From: Hymenopellis radicata
Lineage: Eukaryota > Basidiomycota > Agaricomycetes > Agaricales > Physalacriaceae
DNA length: 64,000 nucleotides
Direction: 5' to 3'
Assembly: GCA_015501595.1 (NCBI GenBank)
Contig: JADNRX010000021.1
Location: 186,001-250,000 of the forward strand
The notes under the pieces are model-generated. The model was not told where the DNA came from and did no database searches. It saw only the letters and a program-made list of their open reading frames with translations. Both the position numbers and the translations under genes were made by a program. Positions 23,826-35,600 of the stretch are shown piece after piece; position 1 is the stretch's first letter; each line of letters opens with the position of its first letter.

Positions 23826-23892
23826 TCCTCCTCTTTTCCTTTCCCTTTTTTTCTTTTTCTTTTCTTTTCTTTTCTTTTATTTTTATTTTCTG
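23826..23892. repeat. Pyrimidine-rich microsatellite
   Basis: A run of T and C dominated by TTTTC units (TTTCTTTTCTTTTCTTTTCTT and similar) just left of the hAT-like element. Confidence 0.8.
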
Positions 23893-23937
23893 ACATGTCC
23901 GGCCCACAAGCATAGTTATCGAGCCAAGATATTGAAG

Positions 23938-24260
23938 TAGGGTGGTGCAGTAAACCGTAGGTTTCGATACACCTCGGGTTTACTGCGGTTTTTAACAGTA
24001 TTGATTCGGTATTGAAACCTCGGCCGAGGTATCAGTACAGTTTCAATACCGACACGTGACAAATTCACGTGATGGCGCGCTGGCACTGAGGCAAGCTGAA
24101 AGTGGCGGGATAAGGGCGGGCGGAGGGCGGAGGAGCGGTGCGCCACATCACGTGGTAAAAGCACGTGCTGGTATCGAAACCGTTAGTAACGGTTTCAAAA
24201 CCAGGGCCTCCTGGGGGGTCGGTATCAATACTACCCCCGGAGGTTTACTGCACCACCCTA
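23938..24260. mobile_element. Non-autonomous hAT-like element (MITE) with intact ends
   Basis: The 323-bp element is bounded by perfect 19-bp terminal inverted repeats, TAGGGTGGTGCAGTAAACC at 23938-23956 and its complement at 24242-24260. It is flanked by an 8-bp direct duplication TATTGAAG (23930-23937 and 24261-24268). An 8-bp duplication and ends starting TAGGG are hallmarks of the hAT superfamily. It has no ORF for a transposase, so it would need one supplied in trans. The interior has nested inverted words (GGTTTCGATAC / GTATCGAAACC, CCGTTAGTAACGG). Perfect repeats and target duplication suggest a recent insertion. Confidence 0.92.
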
Positions 24261-24279
24261 TATTGAAGCCGACCTTCAA

Positions 24280-24361
24280 GACACCACTGTGAATCGAACA
24301 CAGGACCTCACGATGTTACGTAAGCTGCAATCGTGTGCTATAACCGCTTAGCTATGGAGTC
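24280..24361 (-). tRNA. tRNA-Cys (GCA) with a 10-nt intron
   Basis: Reading 24361 to 24280: acceptor GACTCCA, T8 A9, D arm GCT-AAGCGGTTAT-AGC, anticodon stem CACGA/TCGTG, loop TT-GCA-G, a 10-nt intron CTTACGTAAC after position 37, then A. The variable loop is AGGTC, the T arm is CTGTG-TTCGATT-CACAG, and the acceptor 3' strand is TGGTGTC with discriminator T73, the identity base expected for tRNA-Cys. One T-T mismatch occurs at acceptor pair 4-69. The hAT-like element ends 19 bp beyond the 3' end and no TTTT follows closely on the transcribed strand, so termination may be impaired. Confidence 0.8.
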
Positions 24362-24727
24362 TGTGTAAAATGGGTACACGAAGGTTAAAGTATCTGCCAC
24401 CGCGTTTCCGAGTCGGCTCTTTTGCTCCTACAGTCCGCTGCACATCCCTATCGGGAACCATCATCGATAGCGTCGAAACTGACTCAGTGACTGCGATATC
24501 AGCGCAACACGATGCCGGAATGGGCAATCCAAACGAGCAGGGCTTCATTTGTCAGGATGCTTTAAATGGTTTACGTTGCCAATGTGACACGAAAGACGCC
24601 CCTCACGGAACATCGCTCTACGGCTTAAAGTTGGAAACAGTCTCACCCAAAACGAGCCGACCTCAGGCCTCCGGCTTAGTGTCTCGTCCTCTGTATATCC
24701 TACTCTTTGTCCTGTGTTGATACCACC

Positions 24728-25943
24728 ATGGCCACCTCTACTCTTGCTGTAAACCACCCCGGATACCATGGCCCGATAACGGCCACTTTGGATTGGTGTG
24801 AGGTCCGTATCCTCGTTGCTGACTGGTGTCGTTACCGATTGCGTCGGACAGGCAAACTATCAGTTCTCGTATTACATCGCAGAGATGGCGAACTCGTTCT
24901 CCAATGTCTTTTCCATCTCCCTCGCCTTCTATGGGATCCGCAACGTATTTCAAGAGTCACTACCGGGAAGATACGGCGCCGGCTTTCTGGTGCGCGCGCG
25001 CCTCTCGTTGGCCTATCAAATACACGCTGATATCAAGCAGGGCTTTGCTATGGTCGGCATTGGAAGTTTTGCCTTTCACGCAACACTGTTGTTCCACTAC
25101 CAGCTTGCTGATGAACTCCCAATGATATACGTGGCTTCTTCAAGTCTATGGTTCCTCTATGACCGCGTACCGGGTTTCTCGATGACCAGTCGGCGGACTA
25201 TAACCTCTCTAATAACCATCGCCGTGTTGGACGCGTTATTCACTTGGTCCTAGTATGCACCATCGCACGGCTCTTCTGCATACCCGCACTAAATCCCTTC
25301 TCCCCAGTATTCTGTACCGAAACCCGATTTATCATCAGGTCGTGTTCGGCGCGATTGTTCTCGGGTCCGCCATACGTATCACGTATCTACTCAAATGGTC
25401 GGACATTCGCACCAAGATTCCTGACGAGAAGAAAGCTCAGATCGCCAACATATATACGATGGGAGCTGGAATATTCATCCTTGGCTTTCTCGTGTGGAAC
25501 CTGGACAACATCTTTTGCGACGTGTTGACGCTTTGGAAGACATCGCTCGGGTGGCCCGCCGCCTTCTTATTGGAAGGTACTTGCCATGCTATCATTCTTC
25601 CATCAGTCAAGTCTGTCTGACGCGTCTTCCAAAGGTCATTCTTGGTGGCATGTGCTCACAGTAAGCGTCTCATGAAGCCCGCCGCCCGCCTATTTGACAG
25701 TGTCTTAAGGGCATTGGTACCTATTACATGTTCATTGGAACGCAATGTAAGTGATACATGTTGATCATTTTGAAGTCTACGCCTAATCATTTTCAACAGA
25801 CATGTGAGTAGTTCAAGTAACACCACATCTATCCTCTCAACTGAGCGTATAGGTCTCTGTGCATCAAAGGTGATCCACGCAATTTCCAGATCCGGTACCA
25901 ATCTGGACTGCCTCTCGTAGCCCGCGTTGGAAAAATCCAGTAG
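24728..25943 (+). CDS. Alkaline ceramidase (YPC1/YDC1 type)
   Basis: Multi-pass ER/Golgi membrane amidase that splits ceramide into sphingoid base and fatty acid. The start MATSTLAVNHPGYHGPITAT with DWCE is joined across an intron to ANYQFSYYIAEMANSFSNVF. Later exons give VGIGSFAFHATLLFHYQLADE, ELPMIYVASSSLWFLYDR, NPIYHQVVFGAIVLG, GFLVWNLDNIFCD and GHSWWHVLTGIGTYYMF, ending KGDPRNFQIRYQSGLPLV and stop TAG 25941-25943. The metal-binding histidines of the CREST hydrolase family are seen in SFAFHATL and HSWWH, and the early CE-N-Y-E pattern is present. At least seven short introns; one exon near 25802 is only a few bases long. No break was seen. Confidence 0.92.
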
Positions 25944-26564
25944 AGCTACTTGTTGTAACACGACGCGTCAAATCTCCAGCGTTAATGCGCTTACGAGAAT
26001 CAACTGGTACGCGGTCCGAAATGCTCTCATCGGCACGGCTGTTCCAGCATGAATAAATCCCCATCCTTTGTGTGAATTTGTTGCAAGGGTCGGAGGGAAG
26101 AGTTACCTTTTTAGGCTCACCAGCATACCCGATTGGGAAGCGATTCAGGGTCATCTCTTTGTTCGCAAGCCACCACTCTCTATGTTCTCGTCGTGTTCGC
26201 CTCAAGGCAAAGATTTCTATCTATGGCGCTTCATCGGACTCACCTCACAATAGACACATTTCAAACTTCTTGGCTTTCTCTGAGTTGCTCTGAACAAAGT
26301 AAATCCTTGGACCCTCTTTTCTGTGTGGCCATTGTTCGCCAAAAGCGAGTCCGACCATGCGGTGACTGTGACGCGATCGTCCACAACTTTGAACATCCTG
26401 GACAATGCGATTGCAAATTGTGGACTCTTTGGTGGCCGTATATAATGCAACTGCGCTGCTAAACACTGGTCTTATCCCACCACCATCATCCTTCCGCGAG
26501 ATACCTCCGTCAACGTCTGCCCTCTGCCTGCTCTTGTGCATGTTCCCCCGACTAGACCGTCAGC
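25944..26564. other. Unresolved stretch between ceramidase and the next gene
   Basis: Minus-strand ORFs at 26541-26245 (containing AFGEQWPHRKEGPRIYFVQ) and 26205-25864 (containing REHREWWLANKEMTLNRFP) read like protein sequence and could be two exons of a gene convergent with the ceramidase. I could not find a consistent splice between them or recognise a family, so I do not call a gene. Confidence 0.25.
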
Positions 26565-27855
26565 ATGTATTGGTCTCTGCTTGACTCCGACGGATACGTC
26601 CCATGTTCAACTGTTCCTCCTCCTCGCTCGGTACGTAGTCAGTCGCCAGTCATCACCCTCTGACATTCTTGACACCAAATACAGGACCGCCAAATAGTGT
26701 TTCCCGCCGTCGAAATCTACGACCAGACGCGCGCCGCCAGAGCGCTGCTCGATCGTTCGCTCGCAGTCGCCTACGCGGACGCTCGTACCGCCTGGAAAGA
26801 CAACAGAGATACCTTGGGCCCTGTTTATGAGTATCCCGAAGTGAGTTCTTGTCGTCGACTATTTCGCTCGTCGCTCATCCAAGAGCAGGAAACTTGCTAT
26901 AGCCCAACAAGAGCACAAGCTGTACGTCTTCAGCCACCTCTCCGGGCCATAGCACTGACCTTCAGTTCAGGAGGTAGACAACTTCCTACATAAAAGCGAC
27001 TTGCTTTCCCAAGAGACCCGCCTTAAACGCCCACTGAGGCTCACTGCTCCAGAGCTGGACCCGGAAGCGATCCCCATTCCACGTTCCCTAGTGTGGCGCC
27101 AGCTCGGTCTGATGGTTCCAAGTCCTCCACACGTTCATTCTCCAAACCCTTCCTCGTCTCCTGTCATCCTCGCGAGCCTTGGGATTCCCGCTGATCAAAA
27201 GGCTCAGCCCCAAGGCTTTTCGAAAACAGGAGAAGTCTAAAGAGACTCTTGCGATAGAGGCGCCAGAGGTATCTTGTTTCAAATTCACGTCTGCCTGTTT
27301 CTTAACATTTCTTTGTTAGCCCGCTGCGATACCTCCACGTCCCGCCGTCGAGGTTCCGACCAGACCGAGATATCGCGCAAATAGTGTAGTCGAACCTATG
27401 ATTACTTGCGCTCCCTCCCAACTCCAGGAAACAGTTCCTGCCCCTGCCCGCCAACGATCGTTGCAAAGAAGCGCCGGAGGAATACCATTGACGAGGGAAA
27501 CATGGCTTGTGCAGAAAAGCGCCGTGTCGAGATGGGAGCTTCTCCGCGGGTCGCTTTACCGGTGCCCTCGCCTTCTGCGCTCCCTTCCCGTCTCTGGCCG
27601 GGTGTATATGACGTTGTCACACCCCCGGCTCGGCGTATGTCGTTGACGGAAATCGAGACGCTCCCGCCACCTCCTCCCGCGGTAGTACTCCCAAAGAACG
27701 TACCTGTCATCGAAGGCCCCGTCTCAGAAAAAGAGATGAAGAGCTTCGTCGCCTCATTCTCGATCCTCATTCTTCTCGGCTTTGTAGTTGCGCTAGGCGC
27801 TACATTGCTCGCATTTTTCCTTATCGCGCGTTTCCTCTTTCCCTTCTGCCTTTGA
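26565..27855 (+). CDS. Unrecognised protein with a C-terminal membrane segment
   Basis: A plausible gene starts at ATG 26565 (MYWSLLDSDGYVPCSTVPPP) and is spliced with a consistent frame to DRQIVFPAVEIYDQTRAARA and YADARTAWKDNRDTLGPVYE, then EVDNFLHKSDLLSQETRLKR. The last exon (27450-27855) is Pro-rich, contains SLTEIETLPPPPPAVVLPKN, and ends with one strong membrane segment (SILILLGFVVALGATLLAFF) right at the C-terminus, as in tail-anchored proteins. The middle (27100-27400) changes frame and I could not place its introns with confidence. I recognise no domain. It is read as a tail-anchored or single-pass membrane protein of unknown role. Confidence 0.5.
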
Positions 27856-28188
27856 GTGTGCTTTTCTTCTTCCGTATTATGCCCTATGCTATGCCCATTA
27901 TGCTATCCGTATGCTCTCCTTCTTTTGCTTTCCTTATGCTCTCCTTTGCTTTCCTTCCTCCCTCCGCCGCGTTACCTCCCTCCCTCCTCTTGCTTTCTGT
28001 TGTCATTTGCTTTCAAGTTCTATCGCATTATTCTTATTCTCGCTGTTGCACCTGTAGATGGCATGTATTGTAGCAGACGAAACACGAATGAATACTAGGC
28101 CCTCGATGGCAGCTTAGTAAGAACGAAGCGGATGAGTCAAAATAGGCGTACAGTGAATACAAGAGATTTGAGAATACACACAAGTGTA
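27856..28188. other. Convergent 3' flanks
   Basis: A T/C-rich stretch (CTTCTTCCG...CCTCCCTCCTCTTGC) between the stop codons of two convergent genes. No gene seen. Confidence 0.5.
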
Positions 28189-29789
28189 CTACAAGGAAGA
28201 AGTTTTCTTACTCTTCTTCTTTTTCTTCTTCGGCTTTGGAATGCCCTCTGGGATCTCAGTCGCAGTCGCCTTCAGTCCATCATACAGATGTATGCCTTCA
28301 CTGGTGATATCTGCCGCAAAGATAGGCATTTTCGCCTTCTCGGGAAGCGGCTGTCCTGCCGCGAATGCCTTCTTGGCTTGTTGTTGCAGCTTTCTAGCTT
28401 GGCATTCTGCAAACACGTAAGTCCCATTCAGCAGTAGTTCGCCAAAGAGAATGAGCGGCAGACTGGCCTGATTTGTGGCTTTTCCAATCCGCTCTCTGGC
28501 AGGTGACACTACAATACCAAATCTAAAACGCATCGGTGAGTGTACATGCGTACAGAGACGCCAGAGAAACCGACCTGGTGACAGGACGAACATTGCTGGA
28601 ACTCGGCAGTACCGGATTCTCTTCGGTCGCACGAAGCGTTTCCACAAGGCTTGAGAGTTACTTGGTGAGCCTCCGGTTGGCTATTCACCCATTCCCAAAT
28701 GTCAGGCTTCATCCACATATCCTGCGCTAGCCAGAGATAGTCATGCGCATCCTCTCTGCCGTTGTAGGGTCTCGCCTCATTGTTCATATTCTCTATGCTG
28801 GTATTGAGATGTTTTCCTCAATAATGACTGGAAAGCATTCATTACCTGGCTGCTTGATCTTCGCTAGAAGCTTGACCATGACATGCGGATTGCCTCTCGC
28901 TGCGATTCGGAGATACTGGCGTGATTCTTCACAGTCACCCCAAAGGTTGAACGACGCGAGAGCAGCTGTGTAGGTGAGAAAACATGTCGGATACTCCAGC
29001 TCTTTTTCTCTCTCTGGAGGATATACGGTCCTGTAGGGAGCTCTGAAGATTGTTCCACCCCGCTCCGGGACTGGACATTCATCTCCCTTGGTGGTGTATA
29101 TAACGAAATAGACTTGTATGAAATAGAGGGCATCAGAGTAGCGCCCGAGACGACAGAGAATGGATCCAAGCCACGTGTGTTGATTGAGCCTGTCATCAGG
29201 GGAGAGGCGCAGCATCTCAATAATCGCGTCGCTGCAACGTGCTTTCAGTTAAGACCGAATGATACAAGCATAACTACATACGCAGACTGTTGAGGCCGTT
29301 TGAACTGCAGAGCCATCTTGGCGCGGTTTTGAAGAACACGCATATATGGCCGAGTTTCGACGATGTGCCAGAATTGACCGACACAAGGTCCATCGTCGTC
29401 CAGAGCTTTCGGGCCAAACTTTTCTTTCAGAACCTTCTTCGCTGTGATTTGCATTAATACATTTGAGAACGAAGAGCCTCGAACAATGTCCTACCTCGGA
29501 TGCCTCCCTGCTGCAGCATTTCAAGGCATTCCTCTGGATTTGGTTGTATCCACGCCAGTTGAATACACGCGTCCACATTGCGTTCGTCGAGGTAAGCGGC
29601 ATACAGGTAAGGCAAGGCCTCATTCGGTTGCCTTCGTCGACAAAGTTCTGTTCCTATTTCGAGACTGCGCCAGTGAACGGGTTGTAATTGAACTCGGGAT
29701 ATGTAAAATCCTTACTTCTTCAAGGATTCTTCAGATATCCCACCTCCACCGACTCCTACAGTGCTTTCAGCACCAATCCGGTGATTCAT
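28189..29789 (-). CDS. MYND zinc-finger protein with a helical N-terminal region
   Basis: Probable start ATG 29789-29787 (MNHRIGAESTVGVGGGG). The N-terminal half reads WRSLEIGTELCRRRQPNEAL, PYLYAAYLDERNVDACIQLA and RLSPDDRLNQHTWLGSILCR, a helical repeat-like region resembling TPR/SEL1 proteins. Then comes CGNASCDRRESGTAEFQQCS joined over an intron (28535-28580) to CHQIWYCSVTCQRADWKSHK, which supplies the Cys pairs and the His of a MYND finger, normally a protein-protein interaction module. The last Cys of the finger is not obvious in my splice. The C-terminus is Lys-rich (KPKKKKKKSKK). The function is not known to me; similar MYND proteins are common in Agaricomycetes. Confidence 0.7.
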
Positions 29790-30846
29790 ACCGGTATTTG
29801 AGGTAGTAGAGCTCAATGGAGAAGGAAGATGTCAAGAAACGACGAATACACGTTGAAGTTGTGTTGAAAGAACTTCAAAGATGTTGGAACGAGGAGTCAC
29901 GCTCTCGTGGCTGTCACGCGCGCCGGTCAGTACTTCAGATCTTCAGAGGTCCTTCCATATCTCCTCTTTCGTTTCATTTATGCAGTCGATTTTCATATTC
30001 TTAACTTCAGAAGAGGAAACACCTTTACTAGAAGCTCACTAGCGCTGGCGATTTACTGGTACGTGTTGCATCCACACCGAGCTAGCGCTCCTGTAAACTA
30101 TGTTGTGTACTCATACACTCTGACAATGTCTCGCTGCGACACTATTAGTATCTCTTCTCTTAAAGATGCTCTCCGTAGTAGTGACTGGAACGGATGGCCA
30201 ACAGCACTGTTTGATATCCGAATCGGATCAAAGCAGCGTTGAGCCCCATTCAAGAGGTGTGCCCGATCCAGATCTCTGATATCATTCCCACGACACCTAC
30301 CCCCCCGTTTTAGGAAACGGCCTGGACCAAGTCTGTCGGCATTGTGATGCGGCCATCACTGGTCCTGCGTCGTCCAGCTCGTCCTCCCAATGCCATTGCC
30401 AGAGTTCTGCAACGCGAGCGTGCAACCTTAGCACGTTTACCTGGACTAGGTCAGCCCATCGTATGACAGTTGAATTATGTTTAATTCTGTAAACAATTTA
30501 AACACTGTACAAACCAACACAACCCTTACAACCACACTTCCTCTTGCGCCACAGTTGCCCGGTTGTAGACAGTCTTATACTGTTCCTTGAGCATCGATGC
30601 GACAGCTAGGTAGCCACAGGTCGAAATGGAAAAAGACCAAACATACTATTCCAATGTCCACAGGCCCACTACCTATTTTCTCGCGAGTCGTCGTCTTGCA
30701 CGGCCTAACCGAACACAATACACGCTGTTTTCGACTCTCTCAGTGGGTGAAGCCACTGAGGCTGAGTTAACGCTGAGAGCTTTGAAAGTTGACCGAGGTG
30801 CCGTGAGAATACGCCAGACACGCAGGAGATCGATTCCATATTTCGC
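29790..30846. other. Intergenic stretch, about 1 kb
   Basis: It contains short plus-strand ORFs (for example around 30127-30242 and 30300-30490) with no recognisable domain and no clear start or splice pattern. It must contain the promoters of the MYND gene (left) and alpha-MPP (right). Confidence 0.4.
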
Positions 30847-32646
30847 ATGGCCTTCAGTATCAGAGTTCTGTTACGCAGGCAGCTCTTGCCCCATTTGAGG
30901 AGTCATCAGCCGAATACGTCATCCTCTTTCTTACCTTACTCACCCATGCGCAAAGCCTGTTACGCGGTTGCTCGTCGCAGTCAGCAGCATGTGCGGCGTG
31001 GCCACCGGGCATTTTCAAACGCAGTCGGTCCCTCACAGACCCAGATAACGACTTTGCCAAACAAAATACGAGTCGCGACCGACTCTACGCCCGGCCATTT
31101 TTCTTCCTGTGGCCTCTTCGTCGACGCCGGAGCGCGCTATGAGACCCCGGATATACTCGGCGTCAGCCATTTTCTGGACAGAATGGCGTTCAAGGTGTGT
31201 GAATCCCTCTCTAACATCTCGGTCAAGCTCAATAGGTGTCCAGGGAACCACAACACGCTCAGACTTGGAGGTGGCAGCAGCGGCTGACAAGCTGGGCGGC
31301 CAGATAATGTGCAACTCGACGCGGGAATCCCTCATGTACCAGTCGTCGCATTTTCACAAGGGCACGCCGCTTGCACTTTCGCTTATTGCCGACACGGTGC
31401 TCAACCCTACATTCCTTCCTGAAGAGCTTGAAGCCCAGCGCGATGCCACCCGTTACGAAATACGAGAGCTGTCGGCAAAGCCTGATATGATCCTTCCCGA
31501 GGTGCTTCACAGCGTCGCCTACGGAAACCAGGGTCTCGGCAACTCTTTATTATGTCCCGAGCACCGCATAGACGCTATCGACAGTAACACCCTCCGACGA
31601 GCTATGAAGTACTGGTATAGGCCAGAACGCATGGTCATCGCCGGCGCGGGAATGCCCCACGAGCAGCTTGTCGAATTAGCCGACAAATTATTTTCCTCAT
31701 TAAAAGGCCCAGCAGCCCAACCACCACTGACGTACCGCCAATACACGCAAACCCAGAGTCCGACTAATATATTATCTGCGTCCGCACCATCCGTCACTAA
31801 GACCTTAACTCGCGCGGCATCCTACCTCTTCCCTCACAGCGTCGATGATTCCCCACAGCTGAACCCACATTCTGGATACACTGGAGGTCATACTTTCATC
31901 CATAACCCCTCTGCCGAGTTTGACCATCTCTACATCGCGTATGAGGGTGCCGGCATTCATGACGACGATGTCTACGCAGTTGCGACCATGCAGATTCTCC
32001 TCGGTGGTGGTGGGAGCTTTTCAGCTGGTACGCATCCTAAATCTAGGCCATAGTTGATACGCTCACATCCTTCCAGGTGGCCCAGGGAAGGGCATGTACT
32101 CCCGTCTCTACACCCACATACTCAATCACTTCTCACAAATCGAGCACTGCGCGTCGTTCCACCACATCTATACTGATTCCTCCCTTTTCGGTCTTTTCGC
32201 ATCATTCGTTCCTTCAAGCAAGCAAGGTGGCAGCACGCCTTCGGAGATTCTGCCGCACATCGTTCATCAATTGAGTCTCCTTCTCTACACCGATATCAAG
32301 GAGACGGAATTGGCCAGGGCTAAGAACCAACTGAAATCGAGTTTGATGATGGCTTTGGAGAGCCAGTCCATCCAAGTAGAGGATCTAGGGCGACAAGTAA
32401 GATTTCCGCGTGATCCTAGACTTCAATTCTGATTTCTATTCTCAACAGATTCTGGTTCAAGGTCGTAAAGTACCCGTCGGCGAGATGACAGCCAAGATAG
32501 ATTTGGTCACGCCTGCCCACATCCGGAAGGTCGCAAACTCAATTTTCGGACTGAAAGATGGTGGTAAACCTACAGTGGTGTCTAAGGGCAGGGAGGACGT
32601 CGGTGACTACGCGGCCACCTTTAAAACCTATGGATTATCCGTTTAA
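30847..32646 (+). CDS. MAS2: Mitochondrial processing peptidase, alpha subunit
   Basis: Alpha-MPP holds presequences for the catalytic beta subunit in the matrix. The N-terminus is Arg-rich and targeting-like (MAFSIRVLLRRQLLPHLRS). Exons join as FLDRMAFK-GTTTRSDLEV, then KLGGQIMCNSTRESLMYQSS, LPEVLHSVAYGNQGLGNSLL, YWYRPERMVIAGAGMPHEQL and [20 protein letters not shown], the glycine-rich loop that identifies the alpha subunit. The end is YAATFKTYGLSV and the stop at 32644-32646. Three introns: about 31195-31252, 32029-32073 and 32397-32448. The zinc-binding HxxEH of the beta subunit is absent, as expected (HFLDR here). Its stop codon is 22 bp from that of BRCA2. Confidence 0.93.
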
Positions 32647-32668
32647 TCCTGATTAATTTACTGTATAT

Positions 32669-35600
32669 CTAGCAATTCAGCCATTCTGGTTCTACAATAG
32701 ACCTAAGGACATACAAATCCGCAGAAGACATAAGCATAAGCATAAGTGAGATAAAGTAATGGCGATACAAGTCAATCTTTTGGCGCATTGGTTTCAGTTT
32801 CGTCCATCTGGTGTTCCGGGTAGTGGACATGAATATTTGAGCCCCAGGCGAGTTATCCATCCACGCAGATGGTTGCGTGGGCTGTAGGTGTGTTACACGA
32901 CAGCACTCTCCGACTTGGAAAGAGCCAGCGCGTCTTCCTTCAGACAGGTAGACGTTCAATACATCCCAAACCGTCAGCTGCGCCTCCCGATTGGCGGGCC
33001 GTCGATGAGACTGCGCGTCCTTCACGACTATCACTCGGAAGCTTCGTACATCCCGAGGTGGGCATAGGTCCTAGGACTTGATAAGCGTCGCGACAAACTC
33101 AGGTGAGTGATGGGTCTCACATTTAGCTCCTTGTCAATTTCCTCTGACATAGTTTCCTGTTGCTTCTCCATCTGCTGGCGTATTCGCATAGCAAGCCAAC
33201 CTGCGTCGGAGGGAGACGCCTGCGAAATCACGTTCGCCGCATCCTCAGGCTCCTCTAGTTGATCATAAAGGTCGTCAATCCGGTCAGGAGGGCCCGCTTC
33301 GCTCGGTCGAAAACTAGAACCTGCTTTCCTCTCCAGGCGCTCAGCGTAGCCTGCATAACGCCTGAAGGTTTTCTCCAGGTTTTCACGCAGTTTGGAATGT
33401 TCGTTTTCGCGTTTGCGCTAAACGTAAATACGATGAGATGATGCCGGCATTGTAAAAACCGGTTAACTCACCTGCCATTGGTCGCGAAGACGCGACTCCT
33501 CCTGTTCGTTCAACGGGCCGTTGTTGACTTTCTTATCTCCCGTGTAGACGAATTCGAAGTAGGCGATGGGAAAAGTCTGTCAGAAGAGGTCAGAAGACGT
33601 CGAGAGCATGAGACTGTCTGCTACTTGCTTTGACGATAACAAGGTCCATGGCCGCGATCATACCTCCATCACGAGTCAGACTGCTCATAGTCGCAATTGG
33701 CAGGTCTCTTTGGAAACCAAGTTTTGCATGCCATGACGCTAGATGGGAAGAGTTGCCGGTCAGGACTAGCTTGATAGAGCCGTAAGCCTCGAGTATTTCC
33801 TGAGGATCCTTGCGCTCCGAATCCAACTATGAAGATGATGAGTTCTCATAAGGTGTACTCTGGTCGTTCCAGATTACCTTGGCATTCACTACAACAATCT
33901 TCCTGCCAACTTTGAGCGTTCCCTTGTTGATAGCTCTCATGAGCGGTGCATCGATTTGTGCACGAATCTTGTACCAGCCGTCCGTAACCTCTAGCTCCGC
34001 GACGCGGTCGTCGAGTTTCCCATCAAGCCGGCTTGTTCGAGGAAGCCAGATGATGTCGCTGATGCAGAGAACCATAGGAGACACAGATGGTGCGTCTTGG
34101 GTTGCAATCAACCGCAGCGGCGGGCGGACACCCTGATTAAGTTCGCGCTCGTATCTTCAAGAAACAGCATTAGTATCATGTTTCTCGTTGATGAAGAACC
34201 CTTCTTACCTGTAGAGTAACTGTCGATATACCTCATCCCAACACCAACGTTTCTGATCATCGTACCACTCGCGTTCAGGTTGTAAATAAGCCAAACCAGC
34301 CAATTTCCAGAGAATGAGAGACCAGTGGTTATCGACCCATTCCTGCGTCGCGAGAGAGCAACCAGCCGCCTGCATTCTTTCAAAGGCGGCGCTAGGGCCA
34401 ATTTGAACATCCTGGGCAAAAGGATCTCGACTCTTATCGAGAGCGGGACCAAAGAATGAATAATATGGTGCTAGAGATGGGTGCATCTGCTCTAACTGTC
34501 GAACGATACTAGGCTGTGGGTTAGTTACGCATAGTTGCACATTTGAACACTTACGATTGAGGTAATTCCGAGTCTGCTAGTTTATACCAACGAGGTACCG
34601 CACCACATTCTGCGAGAGTCTGTCGATCTGGGGACTTGACTGCGGGAATGTCCTTAGCTCGAGTAATGCTAGCAACAGGTCTACTTACCAAGGTTGAACA
34701 CAGATCGAACTGCGGGTTTCTGAGGAGTAACTCTTGGAGGATTCGCCAGCCGACTGGAAGAAGCCGGTGCAAATGAAGGAAGGGAGGGAGTGGTTGTCGC
34801 TTTTTGTATTAACTTTGTATGTCCAGGTTGGCCAGGTCGCATACCAGGCTTGAATGGTGTCACAAACTTTGCGGGAGTACTTCGTAGAACAGTGGGTTTC
34901 GGATGGGTTTAGCGGGTTTGCGGATTTTGGAGACGCATATAATGGAGCAGTAACTGGAGCATTGGAAAGTGGGTGTTTTGGGCGGACGGGGGTAGCAGCA
35001 CTGGCTGGAGGAATATTCTGTGAGACTGATGCGGGACTAAATGCGGACTGCAGTAGAGGTGGTTTCATTAACGGTGATTTGAAGGCCTTCGGCTTTGCTT
35101 TTAGTGACGCAGAAAATGGAGGTAGCGATATTGAAGCAACTGGAGGATGAGAAGACGCGGCAGGAGTTGGCGTTTGAGGAGTATCTGGGACATTTCGTAC
35201 AGGGCGCAGGGCAGGACGGCTGGGGGTGTCGTTCTTGGCGAGCGAGGAAGCTGTCTGAAATAATGCTAGATTTGGAGGAGGCAGAGGCTTCAAGGGCTCG
35301 GAGGTCTCAGTTGGCGCGTCTTCTTCCCCGTCGTCGTCCCACTTGCGGAGCAATGCTTGCGCTTTCGCAATCGCCTCGGCAGACGGTGCAATGACGCCTT
35401 TCGATGCTGTCTGGAAACCGGTGGTGAACGATGCTGCAGACTGAAATCCCACAGAATCATCCGGTGGCTTGTTGTCGAACCAAGAGTCGTAGTATGGTTC
35501 TGGCGGAGATTGTGATGAGGATGGTTCGGGCTCGTCTATGACAGGCAAACTTGCAGCCGATGTGAACATTGCCGCGGAAGTAAATGAGGGAAATCCTGTT

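Noticed and set aside
23826..23892. The T/C run as a poly(A) tail of a retrotransposed copy
   Set aside because: It has no adjacent coding sequence in either orientation and no target duplication; a simple microsatellite explains it.
30300..30490. A possible small Cys-containing exon upstream of alpha-MPP
   Set aside because: No start codon with a consistent splice and no recognisable family; left as intergenic.
34854..35394. Plus-strand ORFs over the BRCA2 gene
   Set aside because: They are antisense shadows of the Pro/Ser-rich part of BRCA2, which has a consistent spliced frame on the minus strand.
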